Source: JAVXTH01 sp036641395 (GTDB taxonomy: Bacteria; Bacillota_I; Bacilli_A; Erysipelotrichales; Erysipelotrichaceae). Taken from it: a DNA stretch of 35,826 nt. Position numbers and translations under genes: made by a program. Each line of letters starts with the position of its first letter. Position 1 is the first letter of the stretch. The notes under the pieces were generated by a model. That model searched no databases. It was not told the origin of the DNA and saw nothing but the letters and a program-made list of their open reading frames with translations. Location: assembly GCA_036641395.1 (NCBI GenBank), contig JAVWEY010000015.1:1-35826 (forward strand), given 5' to 3'. Below are positions 15,323-23,560 of this stretch, one piece after another.

Positions 15323-17313
15323 AAATAGGATTATTTTCGGATACTTATACGCCCGATATTAATGGGGTTGTATCATCCATTGTAACGTTACAGAAATTAT
15401 TAGAAGATCATGGTAATGAAGTTTTTGTGATTACCAATCATAAATCTTTGCTTAGTAAAGAATGGCAGGGAAATGTTTTACGCTTACCTGGATTAGAATT
15501 AAAATGGTTATATGGTTATAAACTATCAACTCCATATCATTTTAGTGCTGCGGAAGAAATTCGTAAACTGAATTTGGATGTGATTCATGTACATACTGAA
15601 TTTGGAGTTGGCATTTTTGGACGTGTTGTTGCGAAAAGTTTAGATATTCCACTTGTATCTACGTATCATACAATGTACGAAGACTATACTCATTACATTA
15701 ATTTTCTAGATCTTAATGAATTGGATCGTTTTAATAAAAAAATTGTTAGTACTTTATCAAGAAGTGTTGGTGATAGTTGTCAAGCAGTAATTGCGCCAAG
15801 CGTAAAGACAAAAGAAACTTTATTAAAATATAAGGTCACAACACCTATTTATGTAATTCCAACGGGATTAAACTTGAAACAGTTTGATCCAAGTAATAAA
15901 GATGTTGAGAAAACGAAAGCAATTCGAAAGGCTTATGGTTTGAAAGATAGTGATCATGTGATTGCTTATGTTGGCCGTGTTGCTCAAGAGAAGAGTATTG
16001 AAATTCCAATTGAGGGTTTTAAATATGTGAGCAGTGAGAATGTAAAACTATTAATTGTTGGAGGTGGACCTCAACTTCAGGAGTTGAAAGACTTAGTTGC
16101 TTCTCTTCATTTAGAGAATAAAGTCTTCTTTACGGATAAAAAGACGCGAGATGAGATAACGGATTATTATTTTGCGGCAGATGCCTTTGTATCAGCATCA
16201 TTATCTGAAACTCAAGGAATGACGTTTATGGAAGCGATGGCATGTGAACTACCAGTATTCGCTCGACCAGATGAAGTATTAGAAGAATTGGTTATTGAAA
16301 ATGAAAGTGGTTATTATTTTAAAACACCGGAAGAATTTGCTAGTAAAGTAGAAGCCTTTTTTAAGTTAGATGAACAAAGTCGAATTGCGATGAAAAAGAA
16401 TGCACATAGCAAAGTAGGTATTTATGATGGTGAAGTTTTTTATGCGAAAGTGATGAGTGTATATTATCAAGCAATGGATGATTATGAAGAAGCTTATACG
16501 ATTACGAAGATAAAAACAGTTGATGATTGTATGAAGATTACAGTTGAAAATGATAAAGAAGATCAACCAATTAAAATATTAATTAGTAGTGATGATTATT
16601 TTGAATATAAAATACGCAGAGATATGAAATTAGATCGAATGCAGGTGGAAGAATTTAAACATCGTGAATTAATTTTATATGCAATGCGTTCTTGTGTTCG
16701 AAAGTTAAGAATAAAGGATCGTACGAGAAAAGAATTGAAGGACTACATGATTATTCAAAGTGGTTTAGAAGAGAATGATATTGAAGGTGTTTTGAATGAT
16801 CTTGAAGGTAAAGGTTATTTGAATGATTATGCTTATGCATTAAATAAAGTAGAATTAATGTTTGACCATCCGCAAGGTCATAATAAAATTGTTAAGACTT
16901 TAATGCGTAAAGGAATTGATAAAGAAACTATTGAAGAGTGTTTTAACCAACAGGGACCTCGTGATGAAGAATCACTAGCAGTACAAATGGCAACCCGGTT
17001 ACAATCTACAATTAAAGATAAATCAGAGAAAATGAAGAAACAAGTAATAATTGAAAAACTCATTCATAATGGCTTTGATTCTTCAATTGCGAAGCAAGCT
17101 GTTAATCGATTGGATTTTTCAGACGATGAGGAAGAAGAGTTACTTGCACTTGATAAGACAATTAGTAAAGCATGTCGAAATTATCAAAGAAAATATAAAG
17201 GTCGCGTATTGCGGACAAAAGTGATACAATATTGTGTCTTAAAGGGTTTCTCAAGCGAGAGTATCCGTAGTAAGATAGATGAGATGGAGTGGGAAAATGA
17301 CGAAAACAATTGA
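15319..17313 (+). CDS. Fusion protein: LafA/BgsB-like glycosyltransferase + full-length RecX
   Basis: 664 residues in one frame. Residues 1-385 are a GT4 enzyme of the diacylglycerol glucosyltransferase type: FSDTYTPDINGVVSSI, DVIHVHTEFG (about 88-97), and E-x7-E in SETQGMTFMEAM (Glu297/Glu305). Residues about 394-664 form a complete Firmicutes-type RecX, starting at ITKIKTVDDCMKITVEN, with the helical repeats RTRKELKDYMI, LNDLEGKGYLNDYAYA and LMRKGIDKETIEE. RecX normally binds RecA filaments and restrains recombination. No SD plus start codon is seen at the junction (near 16490-16530), so the two are made as one chain unless cleaved. It overlaps the flippase gene by four bases and yhaM by seventeen. 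Confidence 0.9.
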   Translation: MKIGLFSDTYTPDINGVVSSIVTLQKLLEDHGNEVFVITNHKSLLSKEWQGNVLRLPGLELKWLYGYKLSTPYHFSAAEEIRKLNLDVIHVHTEFGVGIFGRVVAKSLDIPLVSTYHTMYEDYTHYINFLDLNELDRFNKKIVSTLSRSVGDSCQAVIAPSVKTKETLLKYKVTTPIYVIPTGLNLKQFDPSNKDVEKTKAIRKAYGLKDSDHVIAYVGRVAQEKSIEIPIEGFKYVSSENVKLLIVGGGPQLQELKDLVASLHLENKVFFTDKKTRDEITDYYFAADAFVSASLSETQGMTFMEAMACELPVFARPDEVLEELVIENESGYYFKTPEEFASKVEAFFKLDEQSRIAMKKNAHSKVGIYDGEVFYAKVMSVYYQAMDDYEEAYTITKIKTVDDCMKITVENDKEDQPIKILISSDDYFEYKIRRDMKLDRMQVEEFKHRELILYAMRSCVRKLRIKDRTRKELKDYMIIQSGLEENDIEGVLNDLEGKGYLNDYAYALNKVELMFDHPQGHNKIVKTLMRKGIDKETIEECFNQQGPRDEESLAVQMATRLQSTIKDKSEKMKKQVIIEKLIHNGFDSSIAKQAVNRLDFSDDEEEELLALDKTISKACRNYQRKYKGRVLRTKVIQYCVLKGFSSESIRSKIDEMEWENDENN

Positions 17314-18238
17314 AGAATTTGTTGATGGCGATAAATTAAGCGTGAAGGTGTTGCTTCATAATGTGAGCCGAGGTGTAACGAATAAAGGTGCTCCATATTT
17401 ATCGTTTGTTTTACAAGATAAAAGTGGAACGATGGATGCAAAGTTTTGGAATGTAAGTGAAGAAATGTTAAATATATATAAAGCGGGAATGTTAGTTGAA
17501 GTAAATGGTGATGTATTATCACATAACAAACAGTTACAGTTTAGAATCCAGTCAATGAATATTTTAGATCGCTCAAGTGTTGACTTAAGAGACTATATTA
17601 AAGCGAGTCCGATTCCAAGAGCGGTATTAAAACAAAGAATTGAAGAACATATTGAATCTATTCAAAATGATAAGATTAAAACAGTCGTACGTGCATTGAT
17701 TAATGAATATGAAACAGATTTTTATGCATATCCTGCTGCTAGTAAGAATCATCATGATTTCGTTGGTGGACTTGCAACACATGTATTAGGAATGATTGAA
17801 TTGGCAAAGAATATTTGTACTTTATATCCATTGTTGAATCAAGATTTGTTAATTGGTGGCGTGTTGGTTCATGATTTAGGTAAATTGGTTGAGTTATCAG
17901 GTCCGGTTATAACTGAATACACATTAGAAGGTAAACTATTAGGACATATATCAATTATGCAGGCAAAGCTTACCAGTGTAGCACAACAGGTAAACGTAGA
18001 AGGGGAAGAAGTAACCCTCCTTCGCCATATGATTTTATCGCATCATGGTGTCTATGAATATGGGTCACCTGTCTTACCAATGATTCCTGAGGCTGAAATA
18101 TTATATTTTATTGATAATATGGATGCACGCATGAATACAATGGAGAAGGCATTTGAGCACGTAGAACCAGGTGAATTCACTCAAAGAATATTTGCATTAG
18201 AAAATCGTTGCTTTTATAAAAGTAAACTTGAGAAATAA
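17297..18238 (+). CDS. yhaM: YhaM-type 3'-5' exoribonuclease
   Basis: 313 residues, the same length as Bacillus YhaM (about 314). An N-terminal OB-fold (GAPYLSFVLQDKSGTMDAKFWN) is followed by an HD phosphohydrolase domain with HHDFVGGLATHVLGM and GVLVHDLGKL, which carry the metal-binding His and Asp residues. A further H is in LRHMILSHHG. YhaM degrades RNA, and single-stranded DNA in vitro, from the 3' end. An earlier ATG exists 18 bases upstream, but 17297 follows GGAGTGG and gives the usual N-terminus. It overlaps the end of the glycosyltransferase-RecX gene, so it is translated from the same message. Confidence 0.92.
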   Translation: MTKTIEEFVDGDKLSVKVLLHNVSRGVTNKGAPYLSFVLQDKSGTMDAKFWNVSEEMLNIYKAGMLVEVNGDVLSHNKQLQFRIQSMNILDRSSVDLRDYIKASPIPRAVLKQRIEEHIESIQNDKIKTVVRALINEYETDFYAYPAASKNHHDFVGGLATHVLGMIELAKNICTLYPLLNQDLLIGGVLVHDLGKLVELSGPVITEYTLEGKLLGHISIMQAKLTSVAQQVNVEGEEVTLLRHMILSHHGVYEYGSPVLPMIPEAEILYFIDNMDARMNTMEKAFEHVEPGEFTQRIFALENRCFYKSKLEK

Positions 18239-18244
18239 CAAAAG

Positions 18245-18275
18245 ACAGCGATGGTAATTTCATCGCTGTTTCTTG
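18245..18275 (+). terminator. Terminator after yhaM
   Basis: 9-bp stem ACAGCGATG/CATCGCTGT with a 7-base loop, then TTTCTTG. The T-run is broken, so some read-through into the lipid kinase is possible. Confidence 0.65.
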
Positions 18276-18283
18276 CATCTGAA

Positions 18284-18300
18284 AAGAGGGGATTAAAACG
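18284..18300 (+). promoter_or_regulatory. Ribosome binding site deciding an ACG start codon
   Basis: AAGAGGGG (18284-18291) is followed six bases later by ACG. An in-frame TGA at 18280-18282 prevents a start further upstream. The first TTG (18313) lies 21 bases from the SD, too far to use it. Confidence 0.65.
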
Positions 18301-19194
18301 AAAAAAAGAATATTGTTAATTATAAATCCAAATGCGGGGAAAGGTGCTGCTAAAAGTAAACTTTTCAATATTGTTGATGGATTTGTAAAGAATGGGGATG
18401 AGGTTTGTGTTTACACGACACAATATCAAGGCAATGGGGGAGAATTAATCAAGAAACATGCACATCATTTTAATCTACTTGTAAGTTGTGGAGGGGATGG
18501 AACACTAAATGAAATTGTGAATGCAATGATGGAAATTGGTGTAGAAATACCTTTTGGTTATATTCCAATGGGAACAACGAATGATTTCGCAACGACTTTA
18601 AAGATACCTAAAAATGTTGATAAAGCAGTAAAGAATATTATCGATGGCCATGTTTTTCATAGTGATATTGGGAAATTTAATCAAGCTTATTTTGCTTATG
18701 TGGCCGCGTTTGGAATCTTTACAGAAGTATCTTATAGTACTCCTCAGGAATATAAAAACTTATTAGGAAGAGCAGCTTATTTTGTAGAAGGTTTGATCCA
18801 ATTGACAAAGATAAAAACTTATCAATTGAAAATTGAATATGATGATGGTGTGGTTGAAGATGAATTTATTTTTGGCTCAATTTCTAACTCGAAATTTATT
18901 GGCGGAATGCAAGCTTATAATACTAAACATGCAAATTTAGATGATGGTGAATTTGAAGTATTATTAGTAAAATGTCCTCAAAATCCATTAGATTTACAAA
19001 TCATTGTATCAGCTTTATTAAAACAGGAACTCAATGATAAATTTATGACTTTCTTTAGAACTAGTCATATGTTAGTTCATAGCGAGAATGAAATCGCATG
19101 GACACTTGATGGAGAATCAGGCGGTAGTTTAAAAGAGGTAGAAATTAACATTATACCGAAAGCATTACCAATCATTATAACGAAACATAAATAG
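18298..19194 (+). CDS. dagK: Diacylglycerol/lipid kinase (DagK/YegS family), ACG start
   Basis: 298 residues if it starts at the ACG; the N-terminus then reads (M)KKRILLIINPNAGKG, a standard start for the family. Catalytic-domain motifs are NPNAGKG, GGDGTLNEIVNAM (the GGDGT nucleotide loop) and PMGTTNDFATTL. The C-terminal beta-sandwich includes the DDGEFEVLLV segment. Such kinases phosphorylate diacylglycerol released by lipoteichoic-acid and glycolipid turnover, which suits its place after glycolipid-synthesis genes. Starting at the in-frame TTG (18313) would remove residues before the first beta strand and lacks a proper SD. Whether the substrate is diacylglycerol or another lipid is not settled by sequence. 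Confidence 0.85.
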   Translation, partial: TKKRILLIINPNAGKGAAKSKLFNIVDGFVKNGDEVCVYTTQYQGNGGELIKKHAHHFNLLVSCGGDGTLNEIVNAMMEIGVEIPFGYIPMGTTNDFATTLKIPKNVDKAVKNIIDGHVFHSDIGKFNQAYFAYVAAFGIFTEVSYSTPQEYKNLLGRAAYFVEGLIQLTKIKTYQLKIEYDDGVVEDEFIFGSISNSKFIGGMQAYNTKHANLDDGEFEVLLVKCPQNPLDLQIIVSALLKQELNDKFMTFFRTSHMLVHSENEIAWTLDGESGGSLKEVEINIIPKALPIIITKHK

Positions 19195-19208
19195 AAAGGA
19201 ATTTAGAT

Positions 19209-20126
19209 ATGCGACTAGAAGTTAACAACTTACACAAAAGTTTTGAACAGGTAGAAGTTCTTCATGGTATTTCATTTGCTATTGAAAGTGGAAAAGCACT
19301 TGGTCTATTGGGGAGAAATGGAGCAGGAAAAACAACGACAATTCGAATTTTGATGGATGTTTTTAAGGCGGATGAAGGTAGTATTACGATTGATGGGAAA
19401 CCATTTATTCCAAGTGATTTCAACATTGGTTATTTACCAGAAGAGCGTGGGTTATATCCTAAAAAGAAAGTTAGTGATCAACTCGTTTATTTAGGAATGT
19501 TGCGAGGGATGACGCGCAAGGATGCACTTATTAGTATGCGTAAATGGTTGAAGAAATTAGGGGTTGAAGAATACGAGAATCGACGACTTGATACTTTATC
19601 AAAAGGAAATCAGCAGAAGATTCAATTAGCACAAACCTTGATTCAAGAGCCACAAATTATAATATTAGATGAACCTTTTAGTGGACTTGACCCAGTTAAT
19701 TCACAAATATTAAAAGATGTTGTGTTGGAATGTATTCAAGATCAACGCTTGGTTATTTTTTCTTCTCATCAAATGAATTATGTTGAAGAATTTTGTGAAG
19801 AGATTGCAATTTTAAATAAAGGTGAAGTTGTATTGGCTGGTAATTTAAATGATATTAAAAAAGATTTTGGGAATCATCGCATTGAAGTATTGTTTGAAGA
19901 TACAAACGAAATTGAAACGAAAACTATTTGTGAAACATTATTTAAAGAATATGTAGAAGTTGATCAATTAAAACCAAGAGCAGTTGTTTTAAAATTACTA
20001 GAAGGAAAGAGTAAGCAATCATTCTTGAAAGCCTTAATTAGTAAGAACCTTATTGTTTCAAAATTTGCAGATTATGAACCGAATCTCACGGATATTTTTG
20101 TGGCAAAGGCAGGTGATGAAGCATGA
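19209..20126 (+). CDS. ABC transporter ATP-binding protein, NatA-like
   Basis: 305 residues. Walker A GRNGAGKT (35-42), the signature as LSKGNQQKIQ (typical of the NatA group instead of LSGGQ), Walker B IIILDEPFSGLDP, and the switch His in FSSHQMNYVEEFCE. A C-terminal DUF4162-like extension follows, to about residue 300. It powers the membrane protein encoded next, with which it overlaps by ATGA. NatAB of Bacillus exports Na+, but many homologues export other compounds, so the substrate is open. A GAAAGGA site precedes the ATG. Confidence 0.92.
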   Translation: MRLEVNNLHKSFEQVEVLHGISFAIESGKALGLLGRNGAGKTTTIRILMDVFKADEGSITIDGKPFIPSDFNIGYLPEERGLYPKKKVSDQLVYLGMLRGMTRKDALISMRKWLKKLGVEEYENRRLDTLSKGNQQKIQLAQTLIQEPQIIILDEPFSGLDPVNSQILKDVVLECIQDQRLVIFSSHQMNYVEEFCEEIAILNKGEVVLAGNLNDIKKDFGNHRIEVLFEDTNEIETKTICETLFKEYVEVDQLKPRAVVLKLLEGKSKQSFLKALISKNLIVSKFADYEPNLTDIFVAKAGDEA

Positions 20127-21337
20127 GACAATTCTTAACCGTATTTAAGTTTGAATTAATTTCTTACTTTAAAAATAAGTCTTATTTAATTACTACGATT
20201 GTTATTTGTGCTTTAGCAATTGTTGGTTTGTCGATACCTCGTGTTATTAATTTATTTAATGTAGGAGATAATAAGGAAAATAATACGAGTTACGCTATTT
20301 ATGATCGAGATAAGATTATAAGTAAGAGTGAATATTTAAAAGCGTTTTTTCCAGATGCTAGGTTTAAAGTAGTTGATAGCGAGAAGGAACTAAAAAAGAA
20401 GATTAAAAATGAGCAGTGTGATGCGGGGTTTATCGTTACTTCATTCATGGATTACAAGTATGTAGTTAATAATACATCAATGGTAAACCAAGATAAGATG
20501 TTGTTTGATCAAGCGATGGCACAAAACTATCAATTGACTGAATATAATAAAAAAGGATACAATGCGGGAGAAATTCTAACGATCAGTAATCAACAAATAA
20601 ATAGTAGTGAAGTTATCTTAGGGAAAGATGGTGTAAGTAATTATGCTTATACTTATATTTTAATCTTTGTAATTTATATGATGATTATTATGTATGGTCA
20701 ATTAGTGGCAAGCAATGTTGCTAGTGAGAAAAGTAATCGTGCTGTAGAGATATTAGTTACCTCGACAACAAGTGATTCGCTTATTTTTGGTAAGGTGCTT
20801 GCAACCGCAACCGCAGGTGTGCTACAGGTATTGATGATTTGGGCCAGTGCGGCTATAGTGTACCAAATCAATGTGGAATCATGGAATCATATGTTGGATA
20901 TGGTATTTAATATTCCAACAGCGGTTGTTGCTAGTTTTGCGATATTTGGAATTCTTGGTTATTTGTTTTATTCCTTTATCTTTGGTGCACTAGGATCTCT
21001 AGTATCAAAAGTAGAAGATATTAATAGTAGTTCAACACCAATTCAAATCGTCTTTATTGTGGCTTTCTTTGTAACCTTTTATGGGATGAATGATATTGAT
21101 GGTATTTTAATAAAAGTCGCTTCTTTTATTCCTTTTAGTTCTTTTATGGCAATGTTTGTAAGGATTTCAATGGGAAGTGTATCTATGATAGAAATTATTA
21201 TTTCATTAAGTATTCTTGCTGCTTCAACGATTGTAGTTGGCTATGGAGCTGCCAAGATTTATCGTAGAGGAACACTTATGTATGGAAATCCAATTAAGTT
21301 TAAACATGCTTTGAAGTTCATAAAGAAAAAAGATTAA
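20123..21337 (+). CDS. ABC-2 type permease, NatB-like
   Basis: 404 residues. One N-terminal membrane helix (about 17-40), a long extracytoplasmic domain (about 45-175), then five to six helices from about 180 to 385. This is the topology of the NatB/ABC2_membrane_3 group. ASNVASEKSNRAVEILVTSTTSDSLIFGK is the typical cytoplasmic coupling segment after the second helix. It is the partner of the upstream ATPase and ends with a basic tail. It is followed by a terminator. Confidence 0.9.
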   Translation: MRQFLTVFKFELISYFKNKSYLITTIVICALAIVGLSIPRVINLFNVGDNKENNTSYAIYDRDKIISKSEYLKAFFPDARFKVVDSEKELKKKIKNEQCDAGFIVTSFMDYKYVVNNTSMVNQDKMLFDQAMAQNYQLTEYNKKGYNAGEILTISNQQINSSEVILGKDGVSNYAYTYILIFVIYMMIIMYGQLVASNVASEKSNRAVEILVTSTTSDSLIFGKVLATATAGVLQVLMIWASAAIVYQINVESWNHMLDMVFNIPTAVVASFAIFGILGYLFYSFIFGALGSLVSKVEDINSSSTPIQIVFIVAFFVTFYGMNDIDGILIKVASFIPFSSFMAMFVRISMGSVSMIEIIISLSILAASTIVVGYGAAKIYRRGTLMYGNPIKFKHALKFIKKKD

Positions 21338-21343
21338 ATCGGA

Positions 21344-21376
21344 TAGAATTTCACTTTTAGTGAGATTCTATTTTCT
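21344..21376 (+). terminator. Terminator after the ABC exporter
   Basis: 11-bp stem TAGAATTTCAC/GTGAGATTCTA (one G-U pair), 5-base loop, then TTTTCTT. Confidence 0.75.
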
Positions 21377-21454
21377 TATCTTTCGAAAAATGTAATTTAT
21401 CTATTAAAATAAGGGAAAGTATAATATAATAAGAACGTTATGAAGAGGTGTATT

Positions 21455-22357
21455 ATGATAAATTTAATCGCGTCAATTTATGAAATTGATGATATCGTTA
21501 AATATAAAGAAGCAGGGGCCCATAGTATTATCATGGGATTACCGTTTTTTTCTGCGCGTCCTGTAAGTACTTTTTCAGAAGAGGATATAAAACTTGCAAG
21601 GGAAATCACTTTAAGACAGGATATGAATTTATATGTTTTGATGAATCGAATGTTTTGTGAGGAAGAATTGAAACGAGCAAAAGAAATGTTAGTATTTTTA
21701 AAAGCAGTGGGTGTAGATGGTATTTATTTTGGAGATGAAGCGCTGTTATATATGGCAAATGAATTGGACATGACATCAAAGCTAATATATAATCCAGATA
21801 CTTTGATTACTAATTCGATGGATGTGTCCTATTATTTAAATGAAGGTATTTCGATGGTTTGTATTAGTAAAGAGATTACCTTAGCAGATATGATTGAAAT
21901 AGGTAGACATAATGAAAATCAAGTTGAGGTCACGATTCATGGACGTTTAAATATGATGCATTCAAAAAGAAAACTATTAACAAATTATTTTAATCATTTA
22001 GGAATTGATTATGAAGTGAATGCGAAAAGAACATTAAGTTTAAAGGAAGTTACTAGAAAAGATTTAATGCCAATTATTGAAGATGATTTAGGAACTCATG
22101 TGTTTAGTGGCTTTACATTAGTTGCGTTTGAAGAGGTTAATAAATTAGTTGAAAATGGAATAATTAATTTGAAAATAGAAGGTTTATTTCATAATGCAAG
22201 TTATGTAATAGAAGCTCTAAATTTATATCAAGGAATTCTTAGTGGGAAAGAGGATGCACACCAAATTTATTTAGATTATCAAAAGGAATATTTTGAGGAT
22301 CATATTGATACTGGTTTCTTCTATCAGAAAACTTCTCTGATTAAGGAGGAATTATGA
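21455..22357 (+). CDS. trhP1: U32-family protein, TrhP1/YrrN type
   Basis: 300 residues from the ATG at 21455, which follows AAGAGGTG; an ATG 15 bases upstream is inside the SD region and was rejected. It has the (beta/alpha) barrel of peptidase-U32-like proteins and the segment EVTIHGRLNMMHSKRK. The four cysteines of the partner protein are absent at the matching place. In Bacillus the YrrN/YrrO pair (TrhP1/TrhP2) is needed, with prephenate, for 5-hydroxyuridine at tRNA position 34. The size, the pairing and the missing cysteines all fit YrrN. It overlaps the next gene by ATGA. A tandem TATAAT at 21420-21430 may be its -10. Confidence 0.8.
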   Translation: MINLIASIYEIDDIVKYKEAGAHSIIMGLPFFSARPVSTFSEEDIKLAREITLRQDMNLYVLMNRMFCEEELKRAKEMLVFLKAVGVDGIYFGDEALLYMANELDMTSKLIYNPDTLITNSMDVSYYLNEGISMVCISKEITLADMIEIGRHNENQVEVTIHGRLNMMHSKRKLLTNYFNHLGIDYEVNAKRTLSLKEVTRKDLMPIIEDDLGTHVFSGFTLVAFEEVNKLVENGIINLKIEGLFHNASYVIEALNLYQGILSGKEDAHQIYLDYQKEYFEDHIDTGFFYQKTSLIKEEL

Positions 22358-23559
22358 AAAAAATTGAATTGTTAAGTCCGGCTGGAGATTTGCATCGTTT
22401 AAAAACAGCGATTCGTTATGGGGCTGATGCCGTGTATATTGGAGGAAAGAAGTTTTCGCTTAGAAGTCGTGCAAGCAACTTTGATATTGATGATATTGCC
22501 GAAGGCGTCATCTTTGCGAAGCAGTATGGAGCACGTATTCATGTAACGGTTAATATGTTACCACATGATGATGATTTAGTAGGACTTAAGGAGTACTTAA
22601 TCACATTAGAAAGCATTGGAGTGAGTGCTATCATTGTAGCTTCTCCCTATATTGCCATGTGTGCGAAACAGTATGCGCCCAAATTGGAAGTACATATATC
22701 AACTCAACATTCATCTACCAATTCAGCGGCGGCTAATTATTGGAAGTCTAAAGGGATGGATCGTGTCGTTTTAGCTCGTGAGTGTACACTAAATCAGATT
22801 GTTGATACAAGTCATCATACGGATATTCCCCTTGAGGTATTTATTCATGGAGGAATGTGTATTTCTTATTCAGGAAGATGTACATTAAGTAATCATATGA
22901 CGAATCGTGATGCGAATCGAGGAGGATGTGCCCAAAGTTGTCGCTGGAATTATCATTTATATGATGGTGATAAACTAATTTCAAAAGAAGATGATCCATT
23001 CTCAATGTCCAGTAAAGATTTGATGGCAGCACGTTTCATCCCAAATTTAATTGATGCAGGAATTGCTTCATTAAAAATAGAGGGGAGAATGAAATCAACA
23101 TATTATATAGCCGTCTTAATTAAAACTTATCGCAACTTAATTGATGAATATTATGAAAAAGGTAAGCTTAGTGAAGAGCGGTTTGCATATTATGAAAAAG
23201 AGTTTGCTAAGGCTGAAAATCGACCGACAGCAACCGGTTTTTACCAAGGAAGTCCAAGTGTGAGTGCACAGTTATATGATTTAAATAAAACGAAGCCTCA
23301 TCAAGAATATATTGCATATGTGTTGGATTATGATAGTGATACACATATGGCTACGATTGAAGTAAGAAATCACTTTTCACTGGGAGAAGAGGTAGAGGTA
23401 TTTGGGCCTAATTGTAATAATGAGGGCTTCACCATCAAGAACTTGATGGATGAAGATGGTTGTTGTATAGAGGTGGCTAATAACCCGATGAAAGTGTTAA
23501 GAACAGAAATACCATTTGAAGTGCATCGACATGATATGATTCGAAAGAGGAGAGATTAA
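22354..23559 (+). CDS. trhP2: U32-family tRNA hydroxylation protein, TrhP2/YrrO type
   Basis: 401 residues. It opens with ELLSPAGDLHRLKTAIRYGADAVYIGG, the U32 N-terminal motif, and carries the family signature EVFIHGGMCISYSGRCTLS. Four cysteines (169, 176, 192, 196) are placed as in family members reported to need an iron-sulfur cluster. A small beta domain closes the protein (about 310-400). It would act with the upstream TrhP1-like protein on tRNA U34. Two bases separate it from proS, so the three genes form one message. An older annotation would be 'collagenase-like protease'; the tRNA role is better supported for this pairing. Confidence 0.85.
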   Translation: MKKIELLSPAGDLHRLKTAIRYGADAVYIGGKKFSLRSRASNFDIDDIAEGVIFAKQYGARIHVTVNMLPHDDDLVGLKEYLITLESIGVSAIIVASPYIAMCAKQYAPKLEVHISTQHSSTNSAAANYWKSKGMDRVVLARECTLNQIVDTSHHTDIPLEVFIHGGMCISYSGRCTLSNHMTNRDANRGGCAQSCRWNYHLYDGDKLISKEDDPFSMSSKDLMAARFIPNLIDAGIASLKIEGRMKSTYYIAVLIKTYRNLIDEYYEKGKLSEERFAYYEKEFAKAENRPTATGFYQGSPSVSAQLYDLNKTKPHQEYIAYVLDYDSDTHMATIEVRNHFSLGEEVEVFGPNCNNEGFTIKNLMDEDGCCIEVANNPMKVLRTEIPFEVHRHDMIRKRRD

Positions 23560-23560
23560 T

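Noticed and set aside
18313..18315. TTG as the start of the lipid kinase
   Set aside because: It is 21 bases from the SD and would drop the conserved N-terminal KKRI residues; the ACG at 18298 fits the spacing and the family.
21377..21454. T-box or riboswitch leader before the U32/proS operon
   Set aside because: Fewer than 80 bases separate the previous terminator from the start codon, with no specifier stem or antiterminator visible.
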